Source: Erysipelothrix sp. UBA3383 (lineage in GTDB: Bacteria; Bacillota_I; Bacilli_A; Erysipelotrichales; Erysipelotrichaceae). From it: DNA of 11,944 bases. Within the stretch, counting starts at the first letter, position 1, and each line of letters starts with the position of its first letter. Location: the NCBI GenBank assembly GCA_002358955.1, contig DEPV01000068.1:1-11944 (forward strand), given 5' to 3'. Under the pieces are notes generated by a model. The model was given only the letters and a program-made list of their open reading frames with translations. It was not told the DNA's origin and searched no databases. This document shows, in pieces, positions 1 to 6,947 of this stretch. The translations under genes were made by a program, and so were the position numbers.

Positions 1-782
1 AAGCTTTCCTAACATCTTTAAAAGGAGGGCAAGCGAACGATATGCATTTTGTGGGCTTGGATAACTATAAAAAAATGTTCAGTGATGCAACCTTCAAGAA
101 AGCAGCGGGGAATACAATATTTTATCTAGCACTGCAAGTGCCTATCATGATCATCTTGGCCATGATTATTTCTGTGTTTTTAAATGACAAGAATCTTAGA
201 TTTAAAGGATTCTTTAGAACTGCAATATTCTTGCCGGCAATTACATCATTGGTATCATATTCTATTATATTTAGAAGTTTGTTTGCTGAGGCTGGAATCA
301 TTAATAGACTCTTATTATCAATTGGTTTAATAGGGTCACCGATCAGTTGGATTACACATCCCTTCTGGGCAAAAATACTGATTGTAATTTCTCTGACTTG
401 GCGATGGACGGGTTACAATATGATTTTCTTCTTAGCAGGGTTACAGAATATTGATCCGCAAGTTTATGAAGCAGCACGTATAGATGGTGCCTCAAGGATC
501 AAACAGTTCTTTAGCATTACAGTTCCTTTATTAAAACCAATTATATTGTTTACAACAGTAACATCAACAATTGGGACACTGCAACTCTTTGATGAGGTCG
601 TTAACATTACAGGTGGAGGTCCGGCAAATGCTACCACTACACTGTCACATTACATTTATAACTTAAGTTACAAGTTTACACCAAACTTTGGTTATGCAAC
701 TGCAGTATCGTTTGCTATCGTTGTGGCGATTGTAGCACTGTCTATGATCCAATTAAAATTAGGAGGGGATGACAATGAGTAA
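1..782 (+). CDS. Carbohydrate ABC transporter permease, MalF/UgpA/LacF type (5' partial)
   Basis: Integral membrane subunit of a sugar ABC importer; with the next gene's product it would form the channel heterodimer. The frame is open from codon position 3 to the left edge and reads sensibly into the family's 'FVGLDNYKKMF' segment. The gene therefore starts upstream, and the ATG at 42 is internal even though a GGAGGG lies before it. From that ATG there are 246 residues, against roughly 290-300 in the family, so the cytoplasmic N-terminus and first membrane helix are missing. About five hydrophobic helices remain. The EAA loop that docks on the ATPase is clear at 468-488 (EAARIDG, followed by VPLLKP). 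The gene overlaps the next permease by 8 nt, as in co-translated MalF/MalG pairs. The substrate cannot be read from the sequence; the galactosidases nearby suggest a galactoside. The family call is firm. Confidence 0.93.
   Translation, partial: AFLTSLKGGQANDMHFVGLDNYKKMFSDATFKKAAGNTIFYLALQVPIMIILAMIISVFLNDKNLRFKGFFRTAIFLPAITSLVSYSIIFRSLFAEAGIINRLLLSIGLIGSPISWITHPFWAKILIVISLTWRWTGYNMIFFLAGLQNIDPQVYEAARIDGASRIKQFFSITVPLLKPIILFTTVTSTIGTLQLFDEVVNITGGGPANATTTLSHYIYNLSYKFTPNFGYATAVSFAIVVAIVALSMIQLKLGGDDNE
761..766 (+). promoter_or_regulatory. Ribosome-binding site deciding the permease 2 start
   Basis: AGGAGG lies inside the end of the preceding permease gene. It is 8 nt before the ATG at 775 but only 2 nt before the ATG at 769. 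The spacing favours 775 (MSKSRK...) over the longer reading (MTMSKSRK...). Confidence 0.75.
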
Positions 783-1617
783 ATCTAGAAAATTCATGAA
801 TCAATTTCTAAAATATGCATTTTTATCCATTGTTTCATTCGTATCTTTATTTCCTTTCTACTGGATGTTAGTCAGTATGACCAACAACACTTTGGAAGTT
901 CAAGCGGGTAAAATGAGTTTTGGTTCAAACTTTATGACGAATCTTAATACCTTGATTAATTCTGACTTAAACTTTTTTAATGCTTTTAAAAACTCATTGA
1001 CCATAGCGGTGATAACAACAATAATGGCACTGATTGTATCATCCATTGCAGGTTATGGCTTTGAGATGTATCGCAGTCGTAATCGCGACAAGGTATTCAA
1101 TGTAATCTTACTATCGATGATGGTACCTTTTGCAGCCTTGATGATTCCACTGTTTAGAATGTTTGCTTCCTTATCAGGAACTTATTTCCAATCACTGGGT
1201 CTTAATTCATTCTTTGCAGTAATCATTCCTTCGGTAGCTACAGCCTTTCTTATTTTCTTCTTTAGACAAAACTCAAAAATGTTTCCTAAAGAAATCATGG
1301 AAGCGGCTCGTATTGATGGCTTGAGCGAATTTAGTATCTTTACTAAAATCTATTTCCCGAATATGAAAAACGTTTATGCAGCTGCTGCAATCATTACATT
1401 TATGAACAGTTGGAACAGTTATATTTGGCCTTTAATTTCACTTCAAAGTACAAATAAAAGGACACTACCCATGATTATTTCTGCAATGGGAGCGTCCTAT
1501 ACACCAGATTATGGATTGATTATGTTGGCAGTGGTGATTGCAACACTACCTACAGCAATACTCTTCTTTGTAATGCAAAAACAATTTGTCCAAGGAATGT
1601 TGGGTGCTGTTAAGTAA
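775..1617 (+). CDS. Carbohydrate ABC transporter permease, MalG/LacG type
   Basis: Second membrane subunit of the sugar importer, 280 residues from the preferred start, which is full length for the family. An N-terminal helix (about residues 12-30, ending in the typical 'FPFYWMLVSM') is followed by five more hydrophobic helices. The EAA motif that contacts the ATPase is at residues 176-182 (EAARIDG). The end, 'KQFVQGMLGAVK', is the usual MalG-family C-terminus (consensus QRYFVxGLTAGAVK). The start at 775 is chosen because AGGAGG sits 8 nt upstream; the start codon lies inside the previous gene's stop region (ATGAGTAA), implying translational coupling. The 3' end overlaps the convergent kinase gene by 8 bp, leaving no room for a dedicated terminator. 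No ATPase gene is present; Gram-positive CUT1 importers often share an MsmK-like ATPase encoded elsewhere. Confidence 0.94.
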   Translation: MSKSRKFMNQFLKYAFLSIVSFVSLFPFYWMLVSMTNNTLEVQAGKMSFGSNFMTNLNTLINSDLNFFNAFKNSLTIAVITTIMALIVSSIAGYGFEMYRSRNRDKVFNVILLSMMVPFAALMIPLFRMFASLSGTYFQSLGLNSFFAVIIPSVATAFLIFFFRQNSKMFPKEIMEAARIDGLSEFSIFTKIYFPNMKNVYAAAAIITFMNSWNSYIWPLISLQSTNKRTLPMIISAMGASYTPDYGLIMLAVVIATLPTAILFFVMQKQFVQGMLGAVK

Positions 1618-3304
1618 TGATTGGCAGTCTAATGGTTACAATGGTTCCTTTATTGGGTTCTGAGTAAATATGGACTCCATAATCAGGACCAAACTCAAGG
1701 GTGATGCGTTGGTGGACATTGGATATACCCACATGCATAAGGGGTTTCTCCTCTTGCATGTTTTGCTCAATCAGAGCTAATTGTTCAGCATTCATACCCT
1801 TACCATTGTCCATAATCTCAATGATGAGATCTGTATCATGTGTTGAGAAAGTAAGGTTAACAAAACCACCTTCTTTGCCAAAGGCATGGAAGAAAGCATT
1901 CTCTACGATGGGTTGAAGAATGAGTTGTGGAATCTGATACTCATAGAGATCAGGGCTCATGGTGATATGAACACTGATAAGTGATCCAAATCGCAGCTGT
2001 GAAAGACGAGCGTAATGGTCAAGCAGGTTCTTTTCATCCTTTAATTGGATTAAGCCTTGGTCAAAGTGAGTTAGGGATTGAAGCATCACAATAAAATCTT
2101 CCAGTGCTATTGCTGCTTTCTCATTTTGATTACTCATGATTAAAAAGCGAATGCTGGTTAATGTGTTGTAGATAAAATGAGGGCTGATTTGGCGTAATAA
2201 AGCGGTAAGATCGGACTGGGTCTTTTTCTCTTCAAGCTCTAAAATGTTCTTAATATAATGATTTACATCTTCTAACATGTGGTTGTAGGAATCTGTAAGT
2301 TGTTGAATTTCATAAGTACCACCTACTGTCTGTTTATCAATCTTCTCTAAGTTTACATTATCCAAACTATCGGATAAAGCATAGATTGGATTGGTTAATT
2401 TACGAACCACTTGAAACAGTAAAATGGCAAAGATGCCACATAGCGCTGATATCGATAGTATTAGCGTATTGATGCGATACACTTCGTTTTTAAGACTTGA
2501 TTTATTGATGAATGAAAGCATGCGGATTCCAGGTATGGGAAGTTTATCTTCAGTATAGATGTATTGTTGATCTTCGTACATGGAATCATTGAATGGGATG
2601 GTACTGGCAGTATGAACAATCTCATCATCTTCATTCATAAAGTAGATAAGATCTTGACCTCTTGGTGTTAATCGTTGATACACATAATCAAGATCACTTA
2701 ATGAAAAACTCAGGACTAAGTGTCCATAGTACTGATCCTTGTCATCATAGAGGTTACGATGGACTAGAAATTGAGGCTTATCTTTTGTAAAGGTAGTAAG
2801 TCCTGTAGGAATGATATTGTAGCGAAGTGATGGATCGTCATGATCAGCAAAGATGGGCTGGTTCATTAGAATCTCATCGGCATTAATGCGAACATCATCA
2901 AAACCATAATAAATACCTTGGTCACCGGTGATAAACAGATTCGCTTTTAATGATTTGAGTTTACTATCAATATCTTTCATAAAACGAGTCATGCTATAAC
3001 TGAGGTTCATATCATCCACTGTTGATTGATTTTGAGTAATCATATAGTTTTTTAAAGTATTTTGATTATTGAATGTATCCATGAGTGAAATTGCATCTTC
3101 AAACATCGTATTGTAGTTAGTTACCACTTCATTAATGATTAACTGATGAGAATCTCTATAGTTGTTTACAACATTACGTTCTGTAATGGAAATGAATATA
3201 AAGATTGTGATGGCAGCCGTGATTGTAATGGCTGAAATCACAAGCAGTAGAATCTGAATGAAGAACTGGTTTTCATTCAGTCGTTGTTTTATCTTTTGCA
3301 TCAT
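1610..3304 (-). CDS. Sensor histidine kinase, YesM/LytS-like (His_kinase family)
   Basis: Membrane sensor kinase of a YesM/YesN-type system, 564 residues. Order: helix 1 (about residues 14-40); an extracytoplasmic sensor region of about 237 residues (41-277, probably a dCache/PAS-like fold by family); helix 2 (about 278-300); a HAMP-like linker starting 'RKLTNPIYAL' (301 to about 350); a short coiled segment; then the kinase core. The phosphorylated histidine is H376 in 'QISPHFIYNTL'. The N box 'LQPIVENAFFHAF' has N469, the G1 box is DNGKG (499-503), and a second glycine box begins at 'HVGISNVHQR' (524 on). All catalytic motifs are intact. The ATG overlaps the regulator's TGA (ATGA), and AGGA lies 6 nt upstream, so the pair is translationally coupled. 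In this family such kinases usually control a neighbouring oligosaccharide transporter, often sensing sugar through its binding protein; that link is inferred here. Confidence 0.93.
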   Translation of the reverse strand: MMQKIKQRLNENQFFIQILLLVISAITITAAITIFIFISITERNVVNNYRDSHQLIINEVVTNYNTMFEDAISLMDTFNNQNTLKNYMITQNQSTVDDMNLSYSMTRFMKDIDSKLKSLKANLFITGDQGIYYGFDDVRINADEILMNQPIFADHDDPSLRYNIIPTGLTTFTKDKPQFLVHRNLYDDKDQYYGHLVLSFSLSDLDYVYQRLTPRGQDLIYFMNEDDEIVHTASTIPFNDSMYEDQQYIYTEDKLPIPGIRMLSFINKSSLKNEVYRINTLILSISALCGIFAILLFQVVRKLTNPIYALSDSLDNVNLEKIDKQTVGGTYEIQQLTDSYNHMLEDVNHYIKNILELEEKKTQSDLTALLRQISPHFIYNTLTSIRFLIMSNQNEKAAIALEDFIVMLQSLTHFDQGLIQLKDEKNLLDHYARLSQLRFGSLISVHITMSPDLYEYQIPQLILQPIVENAFFHAFGKEGGFVNLTFSTHDTDLIIEIMDNGKGMNAEQLALIEQNMQEEKPLMHVGISNVHQRITLEFGPDYGVHIYSEPNKGTIVTIRLPIIT

Positions 3305-4716
3305 AACTTATCCTGACGATACTCACTGGGAGAAATGAATTGATGTTTCTTAAACAGTTTTGAAAAGTGCGAATAATTAGTATATCCCACTGAGGTAGCA
3401 ATCTCTTGTAATGATAGGTGGGCTTGATCTAAGAGTTCGATGGCTTTTTCAATTCTAATTTTATTCAATACATCATTGAATGATGCATCAAAATGGTTGT
3501 TGAATATTTCAGACATGTAGTAATAGCTGAAATTAAAATGTTGAGCAATATCATCCAGTCCAATATTATTCTTATAGTTCTCTTCAAGGTATTGACTCAT
3601 TTGATTTTTGAAATCACTGTGATCTTGATTGAGGTATGATTGAATGATAATGGATAGGTTTGATAAAATAGTATTAAACTCGAATTTAAAGTCTTGATAA
3701 TCTTTGGCATTTTGAATTTGATAAATCATTTGAAGTTTGAATGCAGATGCATTTTCTGTATCAATGTTTTGCTTTTCAATTTGCGTCATCATTTGGTAAA
3801 GCGAATTTGAAACAAAGGATTTCAATTCTAAAGGACTGTATTCTTGGACCTTTAAAACATCACTTGTGTAAACATAGAGTTGGTCCAGTAAGTTGTAGAA
3901 TTGACTGGGTTTGGGATTGGCAATAAATTCTGCCGATGCAAAGGGTGGTCTGAGTTTCCAAGCGAAGTTTAAATCAAGTTCAAAAGGAGTATCAGGTTGA
4001 TAAAAACGTAATTCTTTCTGCACTGAATAAATGCTGTGGTAGCGCGATAAATCTTCAAGGCTATCCAAGTTAAATTTATAAGCCGTAACATCTGTAGGAG
4101 TATTTTTAAAAGGTTCAGGCGTATTTAAAATAATCACCTGAACATCGGGTGTCTCAATTGTTAGATGCAGGTAATTATGGATTTTATCAGCGAAAGGATG
4201 TTCATGGATTGCATCATCCATGATGATTGAGAAATAGGGGTATTTGAAATATTGACCAACATCAGGAAGTGCATCGGGATGGTTGATGTAACTGAGTAAA
4301 TCTTCACTCAATACCTTTTTATAATCAAATCCATCTGATGGATTTGAGACAACTTCAAGTTCGTCAATAACATTCAATACCAATTCTGGTTTTAATAAAG
4401 TTTTTAAAATGTAGTCCGAAGCACCATAACGTAAAGCTTGACGGGTGTATTCAAAATCACTGTGAGAGCTGATAATGACCACATGAATCTTTGGGTTGAT
4501 ATGCTTGATGCGTTGTAAAAGTTCAAGCCCACTCATTTCGGGCATGACAATATCACTAAGAACAATATCAACATGATGTTTGTTGATGTAGTCTAAGGCA
4601 GTTTGTGGGGATTGGGTTTCTAAAACAAGGTCATAACCGTGTTGACGCCAATCCAATAAGTGTTTTAATCCTTGAAGAATGATGTATTCATCATCGATAA
4701 TTAGTATTTTTTTCAT
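3301..4716 (-). CDS. Response regulator, YesN-like: receiver plus AraC-type DNA-binding domain
   Basis: Transcription factor partner of the adjacent kinase, 471 residues. The receiver domain (about 1-120) has the acidic pair D8/D9, phosphoacceptor D55 ('VLSDIVMPEMSG'), S83/S84 and K105. A central region of about 240 residues has no motif I recognise, as is common in YesN proteins. The C-terminal ~100 residues form an AraC/HTH_18 domain with two helix-turn-helix units ('LDDIAQHFNFSYYYMSEIF' and 'LQEIATSVGYTNYSHFSKLF') and the usual ending 'ISPSEYRQ'. The frame stays open to 4836, but MKKILIIDDE is the canonical receiver start, so 4716 is chosen. A GGGG tract (4722-4725 on the plus strand) provides a weak ribosome-binding site. 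The kinase gene follows with an ATGA overlap. Likely targets are the divergent galactosidase operon and the transporter operon, inferred from position. Confidence 0.92.
   Translation of the reverse strand: MKKILIIDDEYIILQGLKHLLDWRQHGYDLVLETQSPQTALDYINKHHVDIVLSDIVMPEMSGLELLQRIKHINPKIHVVIISSHSDFEYTRQALRYGASDYILKTLLKPELVLNVIDELEVVSNPSDGFDYKKVLSEDLLSYINHPDALPDVGQYFKYPYFSIIMDDAIHEHPFADKIHNYLHLTIETPDVQVIILNTPEPFKNTPTDVTAYKFNLDSLEDLSRYHSIYSVQKELRFYQPDTPFELDLNFAWKLRPPFASAEFIANPKPSQFYNLLDQLYVYTSDVLKVQEYSPLELKSFVSNSLYQMMTQIEKQNIDTENASAFKLQMIYQIQNAKDYQDFKFEFNTILSNLSIIIQSYLNQDHSDFKNQMSQYLEENYKNNIGLDDIAQHFNFSYYYMSEIFNNHFDASFNDVLNKIRIEKAIELLDQAHLSLQEIATSVGYTNYSHFSKLFKKHQFISPSEYRQDKL
4642..4669 (+). promoter_or_regulatory. 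Candidate sigma-A promoter for the galactosidase operon
   Basis: TTGACG (4642-4647, 5/6 match to TTGACA), a 16-nt spacer and TTTAAT (4664-4669, 5/6 match to TATAAT), with a TGn extension at 4661-4663. Transcription would start near 4676 and give a leader of about 98 nt before the alpha-galactosidase ATG. The site lies inside the 5' part of the regulator gene on the opposite strand, so the first ~40 nt of that gene would be transcribed in antisense. It was found by eye; a weaker promoter elsewhere cannot be excluded. Confidence 0.45.
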
Positions 4717-4732
4717 AAGGACCCCGTGAATC

Positions 4733-4761
4733 ATTATATCACATTTGAAAGGGTTTACAGC
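4733..4761 (-). promoter_or_regulatory. Extended -10 promoter for the regulator-kinase operon
   Basis: On the minus strand the sequence TGATATAAT is a perfect -10 box (plus-strand 4733-4738) with a TGn extension (4739-4741). The -35 region (plus-strand 4755-4761) is poor, about 3/6, which the TGn element could offset. Transcription would start about 7 nt after the -10 box, leaving a leader of only about 10 nt before the regulator ATG at 4716, so the message would be nearly leaderless. Confidence 0.55.
4746..4759. promoter_or_regulatory. Candidate cre site (CcpA catabolite repression)
   Basis: Read on the minus strand, TGTAAACCCTTTCA matches the consensus TGWAANCGNTNWCA at 13 of 14 positions; the mismatch is the central G. 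It is largely palindromic. It lies in the 57-bp gap between the divergent operons, just upstream of and partly overlapping the -35 region of the regulator promoter, and within the leader of the galactosidase operon. Bound CcpA would block the regulator promoter and act as a roadblock to galactosidase transcription. The function is inferred from the match and its position. Confidence 0.5.
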
Positions 4762-4763
4762 AT

Positions 4764-4770
4764 AGGAGGA
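4764..4770 (+). promoter_or_regulatory. Ribosome-binding site deciding the alpha-galactosidase start
   Basis: AGGAGGA ends 3 nt before the ATG at 4774. The in-frame GTG at 4726 has only a weaker AAGGA, and the 16 residues it would add do not resemble the family's N-terminus, which begins like 'MIKYNTSTKVFSL'. The ATG at 4770 abuts the site directly and opens a three-codon frame only. Confidence 0.7.
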
Positions 4771-4773
4771 TGT

Positions 4774-6945
4774 ATGATTAAATATAATACGAGTACTAAA
4801 GTTTTCAGCCTTAAAATGAATGACTTGTCTTACCATATGAGAATTGATGATTTAGGTTATCTGGAGCATGTTCACTGGGGTAAAAGTTTGGGTGTATTCT
4901 CTTCACACTCACTCTACCCAGCACTTGATCGCGGGTATTCTACCAATGTGTATGAAGTGGAGGATCGCAGTATTACACTGGAACATAAGTTCTTAGAACT
5001 CAGTACTTATGGCAATGGTGACTTTAGAGAAAGTTCATTGATTTTAAGGTTTGAGGATGGCACTTACATTAATGATTTTAGGTATGCATCGCATACCATT
5101 TATGATGAGAAATTACAGGTGGATGACTTAGCAAGTTCTTATGGTCTGGGTCAAACTTTGGAAATATGTTTGAAAGACCATTATGAGGATGTCTTTGTTA
5201 AACTATATTACCATGTGTTTGAAGGATCGGATGCTTTCAGTCGTCAGCTTGAAATTGTCAATAAAAGCGGAAGAAAGCTCGAAGTCTTGAAGGCTTTATC
5301 CATGAATTTAGATTTCTTGAATGATGATTATGAAGTCATGGGACTGAGTGGTATGTGGGGACAAGAACGTAATGTCAAACGCTTTAAGATCGGAAGAGGG
5401 ACACATCACTTCGATAGTAAACGCGGTACCTCATCTCACTTTATGGCCCCCTTTATAGGAATTCTCAATGATCATACCACCCAGCATCAAGGGGATGTGT
5501 ATTCCATTAATTTAGTCCATTCTGGAAGTTTCCAAATGACTTACGAGTTGGATGGGATTGATCAATTGCGAGTTCAAGCAGGAATTCAATCACTGGATAA
5601 TCAAATTATATTGGAAGTGGGTGAGTGTTTCATGACACCTGAGGCTGTATTATCTTATTCAGCGCATGGCTTAAATGGCATCATGCATGTCCATCATGAT
5701 TTTGTAAACCATCATATCATTCCTAAAAAGGATCTTGATCGTTTCCGTCCTACTCTTATTAACAACTGGGAAGCGACTTACTTTGATTTTGATGAAGCAA
5801 AGATACTAGACATTGGAAGCACGGCAAAACGTGCTGGGATTGAATTATTAGTACTTGATGATGGATGGTTTGGGAAGCGTAATAATGATGATAGTTCGCT
5901 GGGTGATTGGTTTATCAACAGTGAGAAACTACCCAAGGGACTCAAGTCGATTGCAGATCAGATTCATGCGATGGATATGCAGTTTGGTTTATGGATTGAA
6001 CCTGAGATGATTTCTTTTGAAAGTGAATTATACAAGTCACATCCTGAATACCTGTTATCCAGTAAGGATCGAAATCCTACACCTTCAAGAACTCAATATG
6101 TGCTGGATTACAGTTCAAAAGAGGTGGTTGATCATATTTACAATCAGTTGTGTCTGGTCTTTGATGAACTGGAATTAGACTATGTGAAATGGGATATGAA
6201 CCGACCCTTAGTCCAACAGTATTCCTTACTGACTCAAAAACTAGTTCCTAATATCAACTATGTTAAAGGGGTATATGATCTTATTAAACGTCTGAAGCAG
6301 CGTTATCCTAAGATTCTTTTCGAAGCTTGTGCAGGAGGTGGTGGTCGCTTTGATTGGGGAATTCTCAATTACTTCCCTCAAGTGTGGACCAGTGATAATA
6401 CGGATGCGATTGAACGTCTGAAGATTCAGGAAGGGTCAGTCTTAATCTTCCCACAAAAAACAATGGGAGCCCACGTATCGGATGTACCCAATCATCAAAC
6501 TCAACGGACTACATCCATGGAAATGAGATTCCATGTTACAGCACCATTTAACTTAGGGTATGAATTGGATCTATCCAAGCTATCGGATGAAACCATTGAT
6601 CAGGTTAAGAAAGATGTAACGTGGTATCAAGAGCATCGTGACTTACTGCAAAACGGACGCTTTTATACTCTGGATACACCGGACACTAATCGACAAAAAG
6701 CTGTTATGACTGTTAGTGAGAATCAAGATGCAGCCATCGTATTTGTTTATCAAACACTGACATCCTTTAACGATCGATTGTGGAAAGTGAAGCTTTGTGG
6801 TTTGGATGCACAGAAAATCTATGCTATTGAAGGCAAGCAAATATCAGGTTATGAGTTAATGAATTATGGTATCTATTTACCAAGCACGTTGAATGAAGAC
6901 TTTAAGAGTCTTGTTATTGAACTTAAACAAGTGGAGGAAAATTAA
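4774..6945 (+). CDS. Alpha-galactosidase, GH36
   Basis: Cytoplasmic retaining alpha-galactosidase, 723 residues, full length for bacterial GH36 (about 720-740). It releases terminal alpha-galactose from melibiose, raffinose-type sugars or alpha-galactosyl glycans. The N-terminal beta-sandwich domain (to about residue 330) includes 'YLEHVHWGKSLG'. The (beta/alpha)8 domain follows with 'LDDGWFGKR' (361-369), the nucleophile D474 in 'YVKWDMNRP', the CxxGxxR signature 'CAGGGGR', and 'WTSDNTDA' (SDNTD 540-544), which carries the acid/base aspartate. A small C-terminal beta domain closes it. No signal peptide is present. It is the first gene of the operon; beta-galactosidase follows after 2 nt, with GGAGGA 9 nt before that gene's ATG. 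Expression is probably activated by the divergent YesN-like regulator and repressed through the cre-like site. Activity on alpha-N-acetylgalactosaminides cannot be excluded, but the family call is secure. Confidence 0.95.
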   Translation: MIKYNTSTKVFSLKMNDLSYHMRIDDLGYLEHVHWGKSLGVFSSHSLYPALDRGYSTNVYEVEDRSITLEHKFLELSTYGNGDFRESSLILRFEDGTYINDFRYASHTIYDEKLQVDDLASSYGLGQTLEICLKDHYEDVFVKLYYHVFEGSDAFSRQLEIVNKSGRKLEVLKALSMNLDFLNDDYEVMGLSGMWGQERNVKRFKIGRGTHHFDSKRGTSSHFMAPFIGILNDHTTQHQGDVYSINLVHSGSFQMTYELDGIDQLRVQAGIQSLDNQIILEVGECFMTPEAVLSYSAHGLNGIMHVHHDFVNHHIIPKKDLDRFRPTLINNWEATYFDFDEAKILDIGSTAKRAGIELLVLDDGWFGKRNNDDSSLGDWFINSEKLPKGLKSIADQIHAMDMQFGLWIEPEMISFESELYKSHPEYLLSSKDRNPTPSRTQYVLDYSSKEVVDHIYNQLCLVFDELELDYVKWDMNRPLVQQYSLLTQKLVPNINYVKGVYDLIKRLKQRYPKILFEACAGGGGRFDWGILNYFPQVWTSDNTDAIERLKIQEGSVLIFPQKTMGAHVSDVPNHQTQRTTSMEMRFHVTAPFNLGYELDLSKLSDETIDQVKKDVTWYQEHRDLLQNGRFYTLDTPDTNRQKAVMTVSENQDAAIVFVYQTLTSFNDRLWKVKLCGLDAQKIYAIEGKQISGYELMNYGIYLPSTLNEDFKSLVIELKQVEEN

Positions 6946-6947
6946 AT

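Noticed and set aside
42..44. ATG with an upstream GGAGGG as the true start of the first permease
   Set aside because: The frame is open to the window edge with family-like sequence, and the protein from this ATG lacks about 45 residues including the first helix. The motif is fortuitous.
4726..4773. Longer alpha-galactosidase starting at the GTG at 4726
   Set aside because: The added residues do not resemble GH36 N-termini, and AGGAGGA serves the ATG at 4774 better.
4717..4836. 40-residue N-terminal extension of the response regulator
   Set aside because: It would overlap the alpha-galactosidase start region and has no domain character; MKKILIIDDE is the standard receiver start.
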